Below, piece by piece: positions 38,941-48,646 of a stretch of DNA of 64,000 nt; the stretch's first letter is position 1; each line of letters begins with the position of its first letter. The stretch covers positions 248,001 through 312,000 of the forward strand of contig NZ_SWBM01000002.1 in assembly GCF_005116465.1 (NCBI RefSeq). Reading direction: 5' to 3'. Below the pieces are notes generated by a model. That model made no database searches, was not told the origin of the DNA, and saw only the letters and a list, made by a program, of their open reading frames with translations. The position numbers and the translations under genes are program-made. The DNA comes from Robertmurraya kyonggiensis. Lineage in GTDB: Bacteria > Bacillota > Bacilli > Bacillales > Cytobacillaceae.

Positions 38941-39220
38941 GTCGGCCAAGATCAGCTAGAATTGTCTGGAGGTGACCGACAAAATGAACTTGCCCGCCAA
39001 GATCTGTGGGAAAAGGTCAAAGCTGACCGACAAATAGAAATTGCTCGCCAGGATTTCTTGAATAGGGCTGAACTTGACCGACAAAAGCAATTTGTACGTC
39101 AAGAATCCTAGACAATAGCCAGAGTTGACCGGCAAATATTATTTGCACGTCAAGATCCACTAGAAAAAGCAAAGATTGACCGGCAAAAAAAATTGCCAGA
39201 CAGGATCCTCTAATCAAGAG
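38941..39220. repeat. Tandem array: 5 palindromic units at exactly 51 bp
   Basis: TGACCG starts at 38973, 39024, 39075, 39126 and 39177, always 51 bp apart; a right half-unit of an earlier copy is in phase at 38945. Each unit is an imperfect palindrome, CTTGACCGACAAA - about 5 bases - TTTGTACGTCAAG, plus a ~20-bp linker. Sequence is unrelated to the 52-bp arrays, but the layout is the same. It lies between convergent pyrG and ywjG. Confidence 0.9.
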
Positions 39221-39233
39221 GACAACCTGTCTG
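39185..39233 (-). terminator. Terminator of ywjG (minus strand), fused to the last 51-bp unit
   Basis: On the minus strand CAGACAGG ... CCTGTCTG (with an inner TCCTCT/AGAGGA pair) is followed by GCAA and eight T. The T run is the A run inside the last repeat unit. Confidence 0.7.
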
Positions 39234-39260
39234 ACAAACTCTCCAGACCAATATAACCTA

Positions 39261-39782
39261 TTACAGATCCTCTAGAATCTCTTGTACAGTAAATTTCAGT
39301 CCATAATACACATACAGAGCTGCCATGGAAGCAGGGTAGCCGAAGCGATTACCGGACTCATCTGGAAGTAGAGCCTTTTTTAATAGTAAGTCAATATGTA
39401 CGTCCGCAAGCTGTACTAGATTTTCCTTCTCGTCTGACAGATGAGTAGATACAGAAACAAAAGGAATGTAATGATCTCGCAACCATTTTGCGGCTGCAAC
39501 GGCTGTTTCATCATCGGAATAGCGTGAGAAAATCACAACTCGATCCGCTATTGTAATAGATTCGTCTTTTCCGTTCCAACGCTTCACGTTTTTCATGGGC
39601 TCTTCACTATCAAATGCTTCTGCTAGAACAGCTTCCATTTCTTTTTCGCCAAAAAAATAAATGCTTCCGTCTCCGACAGCAGCTTGTGCTAAGAGTCGTG
39701 CCCCGTCCTCGAAAACAAATTCGTCTTTTTCATGAATACGTTTAAAAAGTCCCGTTAATTGGGTAGTAAACATTTTTAGCAT
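39261..39782 (-). CDS. ywjG: DUF2529 protein YwjG
   Basis: This 173-residue protein keeps the B. subtilis position between pyrG and spo0F, on the opposite strand. MLKMFTTQLTGLFKRIHE at the N-terminus and a following SIS-like alpha/beta pattern (VVIFSRYSDDETAVAAAKWL; here given as one stretch) fit DUF2529. GAGGGGGG precedes the ATG. Function is unknown; a sugar-phosphate-binding role is only suggested by the fold. Confidence 0.82.
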   Translation of the reverse strand: MLKMFTTQLTGLFKRIHEKDEFVFEDGARLLAQAAVGDGSIYFFGEKEMEAVLAEAFDSEEPMKNVKRWNGKDESITIADRVVIFSRYSDDETAVAAAKWLRDHYIPFVSVSTHLSDEKENLVQLADVHIDLLLKKALLPDESGNRFGYPASMAALYVYYGLKFTVQEILEDL

Positions 39783-39916
39783 GGTTAACCCCCCTCGGTG
39801 CTATTATAATCAAGCGAACTCGAAAGGTAAAATGACAGCATTCGTCTTGATTTTTATACGAAAAAAATCATAATCAAGAATAAAAGTAAAAAAATAGTTC
39901 TTTCTTCGAAAAAATG

Positions 39917-39946
39917 GCAGGAATATTTGTCGACAAAATCGAATTA
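39917..39946 (+). promoter_or_regulatory. Sigma-H promoter of spo0F with Spo0A-like box in the spacer
   Basis: GCAGGAATA (39917-39925) and ATCGAATTA (39938-39946) match the sigma-H consensus RNAGGAWWW / RNNGAATWW at every position with a 12-bp spacer. The spacer is the palindrome TTTGTCGACAAA, six of seven bases of a 0A box (TGTCGAA) on both strands. A further near-match in inverse, TTCGAAA, lies at about 39906-39912. Confidence 0.82.
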
Positions 39947-40041
39947 AATCAAGTGGGAATCAATATCAAGCACTTTTACATAAGCCATTTTTAAAAAGTT
40001 AGCATCAAGGGTTATATCTATATCAAGAAAGAGGTGGTTTG

Positions 40042-40413
40042 ATGAAGGGAAAAGTATTAATCGTAGATGATCAGTTTGGCATCCGGATTCTCCTAAACGA
40101 AGTGTTGCAAAAAGAAGGTTACGAGACACATCAAGCTGCGAATGGCATACAGGCATTAGACATCGTGGAAAAAAATTGCCCTGACTTAGTATTACTTGAT
40201 ATGAAAATTCCAGGAATGGACGGCATTGAAATTTTGAAGCGAATGAAGCTCATTAAGGATGACATTCGCGTCATCATTATGACGGCATATGGGGAATTGG
40301 ACATGATCCAGGAAGCGAAAAATCTAGGTGCACTAGCTCACTTTGCGAAGCCGTTCGACATTGATGATATTCGCGAAGCCGTCAAAACATATATTGCTGT
40401 TAAAACAAGCTAA
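40042..40413 (+). CDS. spo0F: Sporulation response regulator Spo0F
   Basis: This 123-residue single-domain receiver relays phosphate from sensor kinases to Spo0B in the sporulation phosphorelay. [20 protein letters not shown] holds the acidic pair, [13 protein letters not shown] the phosphoacceptor Asp (Asp53), and FAKPFD the conserved Lys. There is no output domain. A TTG directly before the ATG (40039) may be the real first codon, as the B. subtilis protein begins Met-Met. GAGGTGG precedes it. Confidence 0.96.
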   Translation: MKGKVLIVDDQFGIRILLNEVLQKEGYETHQAANGIQALDIVEKNCPDLVLLDMKIPGMDGIEILKRMKLIKDDIRVIIMTAYGELDMIQEAKNLGALAHFAKPFDIDDIREAVKTYIAVKTS

Positions 40414-40632
40414 GGTCTATGAAATCGATTACAGTATATGGAAAAATCTGAATTGAAAGACTTACAATTCATTGGGCAACCCTATTAGCAATTCTTTTTC
40501 TAATTTGGTAGAATGTCCTTAGAGATCAAAATCACGGAAAGTCCATTGATTTTCATACATATTCACTTTTTATAAAGGGAACACTTAAATCGGTGCTTAC
40601 GATGATGAGATCATGTCAAAGGAGGAAAAAGA

Positions 40633-41490
40633 ATGCCTTTAGTTTCAATGAAAGAAATGCTAATTAAAGCAAAAGACGGCGGCTATGCAGTTGGTCAATT
40701 CAACATCAATAACCTTGAATTTACTCAAGCGATTTTACTAGCAGCTGAAGAAGAAAAATCACCAGTTATTCTTGGTGTTTCTGAAGGTGCAGCTCGTTAT
40801 ATGGGTGGCTTCAAAACAATTGTAAAAATGGTTGAAGGCCTTCTAGAAGATTATAAGGTTACAGTTCCTGTAGCGATCCATTTAGACCATGGTTCAAGCT
40901 ATGATAAATGTAAAGAAGCAATCGACGCAGGCTTTACTTCTGTTATGATTGACGCTTCTCATCATCCGTTTGAAGAAAACGTTGAAACAACTAAGAAAGT
41001 TGTTGATTACGCTCATTCTAAGGGTGTTTCCGTTGAAGCTGAATTAGGTACTGTCGGTGGACAAGAAGACGATGTTGTTGCTGAGGGCGTTATTTACGCT
41101 GATCCAGCAGAATGTGTTGAGCTTGTTAACCGTACTGGTATCGACTGCTTAGCTCCTGCATTAGGTTCAGTTCACGGACCTTACAAAGGTGAACCAAACC
41201 TTGGTTTCAAGGAAATGGAAGAAATCGGTAAAGCTACTGGACTTCCACTAGTTCTTCACGGAGGAACTGGAATTCCTACAAAAGATATTCAGAAGTCAGT
41301 TTCTTTAGGAACTGCCAAAATCAACGTTAACACTGAAAACCAAATTGCTTCTGCTAAAGTAGTACGTGAAGTATTAGCTGCAAAGCCAAACGAATACGAT
41401 CCACGTAAATACTTAGGACCAGCTCGCGATGCGATTAAAGAAACAGTAATCGGCAAAATGCGTGAATTTGGTTCTGCAGGTAAAGCTTAA
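40633..41490 (+). CDS. fbaA: Fructose-bisphosphate aldolase, class II
   Basis: This zinc aldolase of 285 residues splits fructose-1,6-bisphosphate in glycolysis and works in reverse in gluconeogenesis. Metal and substrate residues are seen in [34 protein letters not shown] and [20 protein letters not shown] precedes the ATG. Together with tal and glpX downstream it makes a small central-carbon cluster. Confidence 0.96.
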   Translation: MPLVSMKEMLIKAKDGGYAVGQFNINNLEFTQAILLAAEEEKSPVILGVSEGAARYMGGFKTIVKMVEGLLEDYKVTVPVAIHLDHGSSYDKCKEAIDAGFTSVMIDASHHPFEENVETTKKVVDYAHSKGVSVEAELGTVGGQEDDVVAEGVIYADPAECVELVNRTGIDCLAPALGSVHGPYKGEPNLGFKEMEEIGKATGLPLVLHGGTGIPTKDIQKSVSLGTAKINVNTENQIASAKVVREVLAAKPNEYDPRKYLGPARDAIKETVIGKMREFGSAGKA

Positions 41491-41546
41491 GTTAAATGCA
41501 TATAGTAGGTTTAGCATCTGAAAAAAGCTAGCTCCTACCCAGATAT

Positions 41547-41579
41547 GAAAAACCGCCTTGAAATAAGAGGCGGTTTTTC
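41547..41579 (+). terminator. Terminator after fbaA
   Basis: A perfect stem (GAAAAACCGCCT with AGGCGGTTTTTC) with a nine-base loop. Confidence 0.88.
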
Positions 41580-41644
41580 GTTCATTTTGGTTGTAATTAT
41601 AGAGAGAGCACGCTAAAATTTGGTAAAAGAGGAGGATGAGATGC

Positions 41645-42289
41645 ATGAAATTTTTTATTGATACAGCTAATATGGAAGAAATCAGAGAAGCGTATTCTTT
41701 AGGGATTATTGCGGGTGTAACGACGAATCCAACGTTAGTTGCAAAAGAAAAAAATGTATCGTTTGAAGACCGTCTTCGTGAAATTACCGCGCTCGTACCT
41801 GGTTCTGTCAGTGCTGAAGTCATTGCCCTTGATGCAGAAGGAATGATTCGTGAAGGAAGAGTGCTCGCAAAAATTGCTCCAAACATCACCATTAAAGTTC
41901 CAATGACTCCAGATGGGCTAAAAGCTGTTTCAGTTTTTTCAAAAGAGGGTATAAAGACAAATGTCACCTTAATTTTCAGTGCGAATCAAGCGCTATTAGC
42001 TGCACGAGCTGGTGCCTCTTATGTTTCACCATTTTTGGGTAGACTAGATGATATCGGTCATAACGGTCTAGAATTAATTTCCACAATAGCAGACATCTTC
42101 AGAGTACATAACATCGAAAGTGAAATTATTGCTGCATCTATCAGACATCCTCAACACGTAACCGAGGCTGCTTTAAGAGGGGCCCATATCGGAACAATGC
42201 CTTATAAGGTAATCCTGCAACTATTTAATCATCCGTTAACAGACAAGGGAATAGAAGCATTTTTAGCAGATTGGAATAACCGCGGATAA
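41645..42289 (+). CDS. tal: Transaldolase, fructose-6-phosphate aldolase-like subfamily (YwjH)
   Basis: This protein of 214 residues belongs to the short transaldolase subfamily. [20 protein letters not shown] opens the barrel, [12 protein letters not shown] is the family signature, [15 protein letters not shown] contains the Schiff-base Lys, and [11 protein letters not shown] follows. It likely works in the pentose-phosphate pathway. ATG at 41645 follows GAGGAGG by nine bases; earlier in-frame ATG at 41636 overlaps that site. Confidence 0.93.
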   Translation: MKFFIDTANMEEIREAYSLGIIAGVTTNPTLVAKEKNVSFEDRLREITALVPGSVSAEVIALDAEGMIREGRVLAKIAPNITIKVPMTPDGLKAVSVFSKEGIKTNVTLIFSANQALLAARAGASYVSPFLGRLDDIGHNGLELISTIADIFRVHNIESEIIAASIRHPQHVTEAALRGAHIGTMPYKVILQLFNHPLTDKGIEAFLADWNNRG

Positions 42290-42489
42290 TCGATAATCTA
42301 CTAAGACTTTTGTCTTAAATTCAACTTTTTTTAAAACGCATACATGGAATTTGTTTTTTCGTGTAAACTAGATAATAGAGAAACTATGTCGAAAAATTGT
42401 ATGGAAGTTTTTTTTGCGAGGGTTTTTCTCCAATAGAACAGCAATTGCTACAGATGCAGTTGACATCAAGGTAGAGAAGGGAGTCAGAG

Positions 42490-43776
42490 ATGGAAAAGCT
42501 TAAAATCGCAGGGGGTTACCCTTTGAAGGGCACGGTTCGCATCAGTGGAGCGAAGAATAGTGCTGTTGCGCTTATTCCCGCGACCATTTTGGCTGATTCA
42601 CCAGTCACGATTGAAGGTTTACCGGAAATTTCTGATGTTGAAATCTTAAAGGATCTTCTTGAGGAAATTGGAGGAACAGTCCAATTTTCCAATAATGAAA
42701 TGACCGTTGATCCGTCGTCGATGATTTCGATGCCGTTGCCAAACGGAAAGGTTAAGAAGCTTCGTGCTTCCTATTATTTAATGGGAGCAATGCTGGGTCG
42801 TTTTAAGAAAGCGGTCATCGGCTTACCTGGTGGATGCCATTTAGGACCTAGACCGATTGACCAGCATATTAAAGGCTTTGAAGCCTTGGGTGCAAGTGTG
42901 ACGAACGAGCAAGGCGCAATCTATTTGCGTGCAAATGAGCTTGTGGGTGCAAGAATTTATTTGGACGTTGTTAGTGTGGGCGCGACAATTAATATTATGC
43001 TTGCTGCCGTACGAGCAAAAGGTCGTACAATTATAGAAAATGCCGCGAAAGAGCCAGAAATCATTGACGTGGCAACACTTTTAACCAATATGGGAGCGAA
43101 AATTAAAGGTGCCGGAACCGATGTTATTCGGATTGATGGGGTGGACGAGCTTCATGGCTGCAGACATACCATTATTCCTGATCGAATCGAAGCAGGTACA
43201 TATTTAATTTTAGGAGCGGCTGCCGGAGAGGGAATCCTCATCGACAATATCATTCCACAGCATTTAGAATCCTTAATTGCGAAGCTTCGTGAAATGGGCG
43301 TTCCGATTGATGCCAAGGATGACCAAGTGTTTGTTGGCAAAGCAGAGTCATTTAAACCGGTGGATATCAAAACGCTTGTGTATCCTGGTTTCCCAACGGA
43401 TCTACAACAGCCTTTTACCTCCTTATTAACGAGGGCAAAAGGGACGAGCGTGGTCACAGATACCATTTATAGCGCGCGCTTTAAGCATATTGATGAATTA
43501 AGACGGATGAATGCCAATATTAAGGTAGAAGGTCGTTCAGCGATCATCAGCGGTCCAGTTCAGCTACAAGGAGCAAAAGTGAAGGCGAGTGATCTCCGAG
43601 CAGGAGCAGCTCTCGTCATCGCAGGGCTTATGGCTGAAGGGATTACCGAAATAACTGGCGTAGAGCATATTTATCGGGGATATAGTCATATCGTAGAGAA
43701 ATTAGAAGGACTTGGCGCAACGATTTGGAAAGAAGACCTTTCCAAGGAGGAAATGGAGCAAATGAATCAAGCATAA
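42490..43776 (+). CDS. murA: UDP-N-acetylglucosamine 1-carboxyvinyltransferase (MurA2/MurZ type)
   Basis: This enolpyruvyl transferase of 428 residues performs the first committed step of peptidoglycan synthesis. The fosfomycin-target cysteine is in [15 protein letters not shown] (near residue 117), and [15 protein letters not shown] and [10 protein letters not shown] are conserved. Position after fbaA and tal identifies the second Bacillus copy (murAB/murZ) rather than the one near the atp operon. AAGGGAG precedes the ATG. Confidence 0.93.
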   Translation: MEKLKIAGGYPLKGTVRISGAKNSAVALIPATILADSPVTIEGLPEISDVEILKDLLEEIGGTVQFSNNEMTVDPSSMISMPLPNGKVKKLRASYYLMGAMLGRFKKAVIGLPGGCHLGPRPIDQHIKGFEALGASVTNEQGAIYLRANELVGARIYLDVVSVGATINIMLAAVRAKGRTIIENAAKEPEIIDVATLLTNMGAKIKGAGTDVIRIDGVDELHGCRHTIIPDRIEAGTYLILGAAAGEGILIDNIIPQHLESLIAKLREMGVPIDAKDDQVFVGKAESFKPVDIKTLVYPGFPTDLQQPFTSLLTRAKGTSVVTDTIYSARFKHIDELRRMNANIKVEGRSAIISGPVQLQGAKVKASDLRAGAALVIAGLMAEGITEITGVEHIYRGYSHIVEKLEGLGATIWKEDLSKEEMEQMNQA

Positions 43777-43878
43777 TTTTCTCGTTTCCTATGTTTCGTA
43801 CACCTAAGAATCTTACACAAAAGTTTTGATAGAGTAGAAAAAACGGAAATAGGGTTTTCTTATGGGGGAGGAACACCG

Positions 43879-44841
43879 ATGGAAAGAAGTTTATCAATGG
43901 AGCTAGTCCGCGTCACTGAAGGTGCGGCATTAGCTTCTGCGCGTTGGATGGGTAGAGGGAAAAAGGATGAAGCAGATGATGCTGCGACATCAGCTATGCG
44001 AGATGTGTTTGACACGGTTCCGATGAAAGGAACGGTAGTTATTGGTGAAGGTGAAATGGACGAAGCACCAATGCTGTATATTGGAGAAAAACTTGGGACA
44101 GGCTATGGTCCGCGTGTGGATGTTGCGGTAGACCCACTCGAAGGAACGAATATTGTGGCATCTGGCGGTTGGAATGCGCTAGCTGTCATTGCTGTTGCCG
44201 ATCACGGAAATTTACTTCATGCACCAGATATGTATATGGAAAAAATTGCGGTTGGCCCAGAAGCGGTTGGGAAAATTGATATCAATGCTTCTGTTACAGA
44301 CAATTTAAGAGCAGTTGCGAAAGCAAAAAACAAGGACATTGAAGATGTAGTGGCTACTGTTTTAAACAGAGAACGCCATGAACATATAATTGCTGAGCTT
44401 CGTGAAGCAGGTGCTCGTATTAAGCTCATTAATGATGGTGATGTAGCCGGAGCGATTAATACGGCGTTTGATCATACTGGCGTGGATATCCTTTTTGGTT
44501 CAGGTGGAGCACCTGAAGGAGTTCTGGCTGCTGTTGCTTTAAAATGTCTCGGTGGAGAAATTCAAGGAAAGCTTATTCCACAAAGTGAAGAAGAGCTCGA
44601 ACGTTGTATCCGTATGGGCTTAGATGTAAATAAGATTTTGCGCATGGAAGACCTTGTTAAAGGGGACGACGCTATTTTCGCAGCAACAGGTGTTACCGAC
44701 GGAGAATTGTTACGAGGCGTCCAGTTTAAAGGATCCTATGGTTCGACTCATTCCTTAGTTATGCGCGCAAAATCAGGCACGGTCCGCTTTATCGAAGGAC
44801 GACACAGCTTGAAAAAGAAACCTCATTTAGTCATAAAATAA
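43879..44841 (+). CDS. glpX: Fructose-1,6-bisphosphatase class II (GlpX)
   Basis: This 320-residue Li-sensitive phosphatase family protein serves gluconeogenesis. Metal and substrate motifs are [22 protein letters not shown] (near residue 88), [10 protein letters not shown] and [20 protein letters not shown] precedes the ATG. It matches B. subtilis ywjI. Confidence 0.94.
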   Translation: MERSLSMELVRVTEGAALASARWMGRGKKDEADDAATSAMRDVFDTVPMKGTVVIGEGEMDEAPMLYIGEKLGTGYGPRVDVAVDPLEGTNIVASGGWNALAVIAVADHGNLLHAPDMYMEKIAVGPEAVGKIDINASVTDNLRAVAKAKNKDIEDVVATVLNRERHEHIIAELREAGARIKLINDGDVAGAINTAFDHTGVDILFGSGGAPEGVLAAVALKCLGGEIQGKLIPQSEEELERCIRMGLDVNKILRMEDLVKGDDAIFAATGVTDGELLRGVQFKGSYGSTHSLVMRAKSGTVRFIEGRHSLKKKPHLVIK

Positions 44842-44842
44842 T

Positions 44843-45005
44843 AAAGCGGAAACACCTTGAACAGCCCCGACAGCTGCTTGCAGGGCAGGGGATGAAGTCT
44901 GAACTTTGACTTCAATCACTGACCTGAAGCGACCAATGAAAAATGGTTTGTATTTTTCAATCGAGGCGCTAGGCGTTGGAGCTAGTAAGTAGTCTAAATA
45001 AAAAG
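44843..45005. repeat. Dispersed Bacillaceae-type intergenic element, second copy
   Basis: Starts near AAGCGGAAACACCTTGAACAG, continues through CCCCGACAGCTGCTTG and an inner arm pair GTCTGAACTTTGACTTC, and ends with GAGGCGCTAGGCGTTGGAGC/TAG. The ends resemble the 17.1-kb copy. It takes the first 160 bp of the 540-bp gap between glpX and rho. Confidence 0.55.
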
Positions 45006-45032
45006 ACTAGACTTCCTTAAACTAAAAATAAA

Positions 45033-45060
45033 GTTGAGGTCTGCACGAACAGACCTCAAC
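45033..45060. terminator. Perfect 11-bp hairpin, possible terminator of glpX
   Basis: GTTGAGGTCTG pairs perfectly with CAGACCTCAAC around a six-base loop. The following ATTCCTTCCTTCT is pyrimidine-rich but lacks a proper T run, so termination would be weak or Rho-assisted. From here to rho (45061-45383) no gene is seen; the region is probably the rho leader. Confidence 0.5.
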
Positions 45061-45383
45061 ATTCCTTCCTTCTAAAATGATTCCAGAAAAAATTATATTG
45101 ATTAATTTTCAGCAAAAGGGGTAAAATAGAGGTTGTTTTTTATCTATTCATAGAATAAACTCTAGTTACTTGAAACGATTTCATAATGTTTAAAAAAGGG
45201 TTCGTTTTTCAACATGAAACGGATTGCTTCATCATTCATTTTTTCTCTTCCTATGCTTCCATCAGCCTCAAAAAGTATTCTTTCCTTTATCCTGTCACAA
45301 ATCATATCAAAAGAATGAATCTCTTCGAGGTAGCTTAAAGAATAGAATGAAATGAAACCTATTATATAAAGAGTGGTGTAATC

Positions 45384-46649
45384 ATGGATTTAACAATATC
45401 TGGATTAGAAAATATGAAACTAAAGGAACTTTACGAGCTTGCAAAGACGTATCGAGTTTCTTATTACAGCAAATTAACGAAAAAAGAATTAATTTTTGCC
45501 ATCTTAAAAGCAAGAGCGGAACAAGAAGGGTACTTCTTCATGGAAGGTGTACTCGAAATTATCCAATCAGAGGGCTTTGGCTTCCTTCGACCGATTAACT
45601 ACTCACCAAGCTCGGAAGACATCTATATTTCCGCATCACAAATTAGAAGATTTGATTTGCGTAATGGTGATAAAGTTTCTGGTAAGGTTCGACCGCCAAA
45701 GGAAAATGAACGCTATTTTGGACTTTTACATGTAGAAGCAGTGAACGGAGACGACCCAGAATCTGCGAAAGAGCGGGTTCACTTCCCTGCCTTAACTCCC
45801 CTATATCCTGACCGTCAAATGAAGCTTGAAACAACTCCAAAGCATATGTCTACAAGAATTATGGACTTAATTGCACCCGTTGGATTTGGTCAACGTGGCT
45901 TAATCGTAGCCCCACCTAAAGCTGGTAAAACGGTTCTATTAAAACAAATTGCCAATAGCATCACGACAAATCATCCTGAAGCCGAATTAATCGTCCTTCT
46001 TATCGATGAGCGTCCAGAAGAAGTAACGGACATTGAACGTTCTGTTGCTGGTGATGTAGTTAGCTCAACTTTTGATGAGGTTCCAGAAAACCATATCAAG
46101 GTTGCTGAGCTTGTCTTAGAAAGAGCCATGAGACTCGTTGAGCATAAGCGTGATGTTATCATTTTAATGGACAGCATTACACGTCTTGCTCGTGCATATA
46201 ACCTAGTGATTCCGCCAAGTGGACGAACACTTTCTGGTGGTATTGACCCTGCGGCATTTCATAGACCGAAGCGTTTCTTCGGGGCTGCTCGTAACATTGA
46301 AGAGGGAGGTAGCTTAACCATTTTGGCTACTGCACTTGTTGATACAGGATCACGTATGGACGATGTTATCTATGAAGAATTCAAAGGTACTGGTAATCTT
46401 GAGCTTCACTTAGATCGTGCGCTTGCAGAAAGAAGAATCTTCCCAGCGATTGATATTCGTCGTTCAGGAACTCGTAAAGAAGAGCTTATTATTCCGAAGG
46501 ATCACTTGGATAAGCTATGGGCAATCCGCAAGTCTATGACAGACAGTCCTGAATTTGTTGAGAAGTTTTTACGCAAGTTGAAAACTACTAAATCAAATGA
46601 AGAATTTTTTGCTAAGCTAGACGAGGAAATGAAAGCGAAGAGATCTTAA
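45384..46649 (+). CDS. rho: Transcription termination factor Rho
   Basis: This hexameric RNA helicase has 421 residues. Order: N-terminal Rho-N helical domain ([19 protein letters not shown]), cold-shock-like RNA-binding domain ([32 protein letters not shown]), then the RecA-type ATPase with Walker [11 protein letters not shown] (near residue 178), [12 protein letters not shown] and the Q/R loops. The 5' leader is long (over 200 bp), compatible with autoregulation as in B. subtilis. The ribosome-binding site (AGAGTGGTG) is weak. Confidence 0.96.
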   Translation: MDLTISGLENMKLKELYELAKTYRVSYYSKLTKKELIFAILKARAEQEGYFFMEGVLEIIQSEGFGFLRPINYSPSSEDIYISASQIRRFDLRNGDKVSGKVRPPKENERYFGLLHVEAVNGDDPESAKERVHFPALTPLYPDRQMKLETTPKHMSTRIMDLIAPVGFGQRGLIVAPPKAGKTVLLKQIANSITTNHPEAELIVLLIDERPEEVTDIERSVAGDVVSSTFDEVPENHIKVAELVLERAMRLVEHKRDVIILMDSITRLARAYNLVIPPSGRTLSGGIDPAAFHRPKRFFGAARNIEEGGSLTILATALVDTGSRMDDVIYEEFKGTGNLELHLDRALAERRIFPAIDIRRSGTRKEELIIPKDHLDKLWAIRKSMTDSPEFVEKFLRKLKTTKSNEEFFAKLDEEMKAKRS

Positions 46650-46819
46650 GAATTGGTTCTTTGCGCAAAAGTAGCTTAAAAATTTTCCCATATTGCAAAA
46701 CAAATATCACGCTGTTATAATAGATTTTGTGCGTTTATGATTTTTTACAGCATGGGAATACTATGCTGCATATATAACTCTGTTTCGAAAGATTCAGGGC
46801 GAAAAGGAGCTGAAAAGGA

Positions 46820-47035
46820 ATGAAAGCAGGAATTCATCCAAATTATAAAAAAGCAATGGTGAAATGTGCTTGCGGTAACGAGTTCGAAACTGGTTCTGTT
46901 CAAGAAGAAATCCGTGTAGAAACTTGTTCTGAATGCCACCCATTCTATACTGGTCGTCAAAAATTCGCTGAAGCTGGCGGACGTGTTGATCGATTCAATA
47001 AGAAATACGGCCTTAAGTCACAAGAACAAGAATAA
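46820..47035 (+). CDS. rpmE: Ribosomal protein L31, zinc-binding form
   Basis: This 71-residue protein retains the zinc ligands (KCACGNEF and [10 protein letters not shown]), so it is the zinc-containing paralogue rather than the Cys-less Zur-regulated form. GGAGCTGAAAAGG precedes the ATG. rho-rpmE-tdk-prfA is the conserved Bacillus order. Confidence 0.96.
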   Translation: MKAGIHPNYKKAMVKCACGNEFETGSVQEEIRVETCSECHPFYTGRQKFAEAGGRVDRFNKKYGLKSQEQE

Positions 47036-47044
47036 TAACCAACC

Positions 47045-47073
47045 AAAACAGGCAGAACCTTTGCCTGTTTTTT
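47045..47073 (+). terminator. Terminator after rpmE
   Basis: A stem of about 10 bp (AAAACAGGCA with TTGCCTGTTTT) is followed by T residues. Confidence 0.85.
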
Positions 47074-47252
47074 CTTTCTAATATTCGGGATTGTTTTTAC
47101 AATAAATGTGAAAATTAATTATCTGTGATTCTATATATATTAGGTAAAAAGAACGTTGTTTTTTAATATGCAATAAGCCATTATTATTACATTAAATTAT
47201 TCAACAAGTGTTTACATAGATCGTATGTATCCATGGAAGGAGAGACCTGTAC

Positions 47253-47870
47253 ATGTATGTAGTTAACCATCACGGCTGGGTAGAAGTAGTTTGCGGAAGC
47301 ATGTTTTCTGGTAAATCGGAGGAGTTAATTCGTCGCGTTCGAAGAGCCCAATATGCTAAACAAAAAATTGCTGTGTTTAAGCCGAAAATTGATAATCGCT
47401 ATAGTGATGAAGCTGTTGTCTCTCATAATGGTACATCCGTTAACGCAATTCCAATTGCTCAATCTACAGATATTTTTAAGTATATTGAGTCTGATGAAGA
47501 TGTTATTGCTATCGATGAAGTGCAATTTTTCGATGACGAGATCATCAAGGTTATTCAACATTTAGCTGATAGTGGCCATCGTGTGATTACAGCTGGTCTT
47601 GACCAGGATTTCCGTGGCGAGCCATTTGGCCAAATGCCTGCAATTATGGCGATCGCTGAGTCAGTGACGAAGCTTCAAGCTGTATGTACAGTTTGTGGGA
47701 ACCCTGCAAGCAGAACGCAACGCTTGATTAATGGGCAGCCAGCTTCTTATGATGACCCAATCATTTTAGTAGGTGCTTCTGAATCGTATGAAGCGCGTTG
47801 TCGTCATCATCATGAAGTCCCAAAGTCCCCAAACGTGATTGAAAGACCTGTTATATCTGAATCCATCTAG
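47253..47870 (+). CDS. tdk: Thymidine kinase, type II
   Basis: This 205-residue enzyme phosphorylates thymidine for salvage. P-loop [11 protein letters not shown] is near residue 16, DEVQFFDDE carries the catalytic Glu, and a zinc finger is built from CTVCGNPA and [16 protein letters not shown] precedes the ATG. Confidence 0.95.
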   Translation: MYVVNHHGWVEVVCGSMFSGKSEELIRRVRRAQYAKQKIAVFKPKIDNRYSDEAVVSHNGTSVNAIPIAQSTDIFKYIESDEDVIAIDEVQFFDDEIIKVIQHLADSGHRVITAGLDQDFRGEPFGQMPAIMAIAESVTKLQAVCTVCGNPASRTQRLINGQPASYDDPIILVGASESYEARCRHHHEVPKSPNVIERPVISESI

Positions 47871-47896
47871 CCTGCTGTCATAGTAGGCTTTTTTTT
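47869..47896 (+). terminator. Terminator after tdk
   Basis: AGCCTGCT pairs with AGTAGGCT (one G-U) and is followed by seven T; the stem begins at the tdk stop codon. Confidence 0.8.
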
Positions 47897-47950
47897 GTGA
47901 ATTTCGTTCGAAATCGCGGGACATCCTATAAGAAAAAGGATGTGTCATGC

Positions 47951-48355
47951 GTGAAAAAGTTATTGTTATTTCTCACTCTTTTTATCATAACGGGCTGTGA
48001 TGGAAATCTTCAGGATGAGCTAACGGAAAATAATGATACAAAGGGAACGAATGTGATTCACACAGGTGATGAGCTTCCAGGCCGTACAATGTCCGATCAA
48101 AATCCGAATTTGCTCAATACAGGCTCAGAACGGAATAATGAAAGGGACACAGAGCATGCTCGCAAGGTAATTGAAGATACAGGTGAGTTCACACCTGACT
48201 CTATTTGGATTAATGGAGATGATTTATGGGTCACGGCCCATACGGACGCAGATTTGACTTCAAAAGAGAAAATGGATGCCCAAGCTCGTCTTCATAAAAT
48301 CTTGATGAAGGCTCTTCCGGATTATGATATTGAGGTTAAGGTGAATGAGGATTAA
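47951..48355 (+). CDS. Small lipoprotein of unknown function
   Basis: This protein of 134 residues starts at GTG 47951 with AAGGATG about nine bases upstream. The signal peptide VKKLLLFLTLFIITGC ends in a lipobox with Cys16 as the lipidation site. The mature part has an Asn/Asp/Glu-rich linker (about 17-65), then a compact domain with SIWINGDDLWVTAHTDADLT. No family was recognised. It lies between tdk and prfA with its own surroundings of terminators. Confidence 0.7.
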   Translation: MKKLLLFLTLFIITGCDGNLQDELTENNDTKGTNVIHTGDELPGRTMSDQNPNLLNTGSERNNERDTEHARKVIEDTGEFTPDSIWINGDDLWVTAHTDADLTSKEKMDAQARLHKILMKALPDYDIEVKVNED

Positions 48356-48358
48356 CTT

Positions 48359-48485
48359 CTTGTTGGCAAACGCTCGCTTTCTTCGTTGCTTCGCCTTGTC
48401 CGGTGCTCATTACCTACTATGGTAACTCCGCTCCACCCAAGGCTTCGCTCTTAGATGCGACAAACGTTTTCAATCAGCCTGAAGG
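48359..48485. repeat. Dispersed-type element downstream of the lipoprotein gene
   Basis: The segment GGCAAACGCTCGCTTTCTTC through GCCTTGTCCGGTGCTCATTA to GCTCCACCCAAGGCTTCGCTC has the look of a mobile intergenic repeat (GC-rich compared with its surroundings, no reading frame). No second copy is present in this window, so its repeat nature is inferred. Confidence 0.35.
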
Positions 48486-48511
48486 GTACACCTTTTTATT
48501 CTAAACAATTT

Positions 48512-48541
48512 AAACATGCTCGATTTGGGCATGTTTTTTTT
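48512..48541 (+). terminator. Terminator before prfA
   Basis: AAACATGC pairs with GCATGTTT around a nine-base loop and is followed by a run of T. Confidence 0.8.
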
Positions 48542-48646
48542 CGGATTGGTTTTGACGCGGTATATTCCCTATACTATAATTAGACTGTTATAGACTTTTT
48601 TTGAAATATGTACGGAAACCTTTTTAATAAACCTTGAGGTGAAAAT

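Noticed and set aside
38872-39111. 79-residue reading frame after pyrG
   Set aside because: It covers the pyrG terminator and the 51-bp tandem units; 51 bp is divisible by three, which keeps the frame open. No ribosome-binding site was seen.
41413-41967. 184-residue frame on the minus strand
   Set aside because: Antisense to the ends of fbaA and tal and across the fbaA terminator; no family features.
42300-42330. AAGACTTTTGTCTT as a tal terminator
   Set aside because: The stem is only 5 bp, and no T run follows directly.
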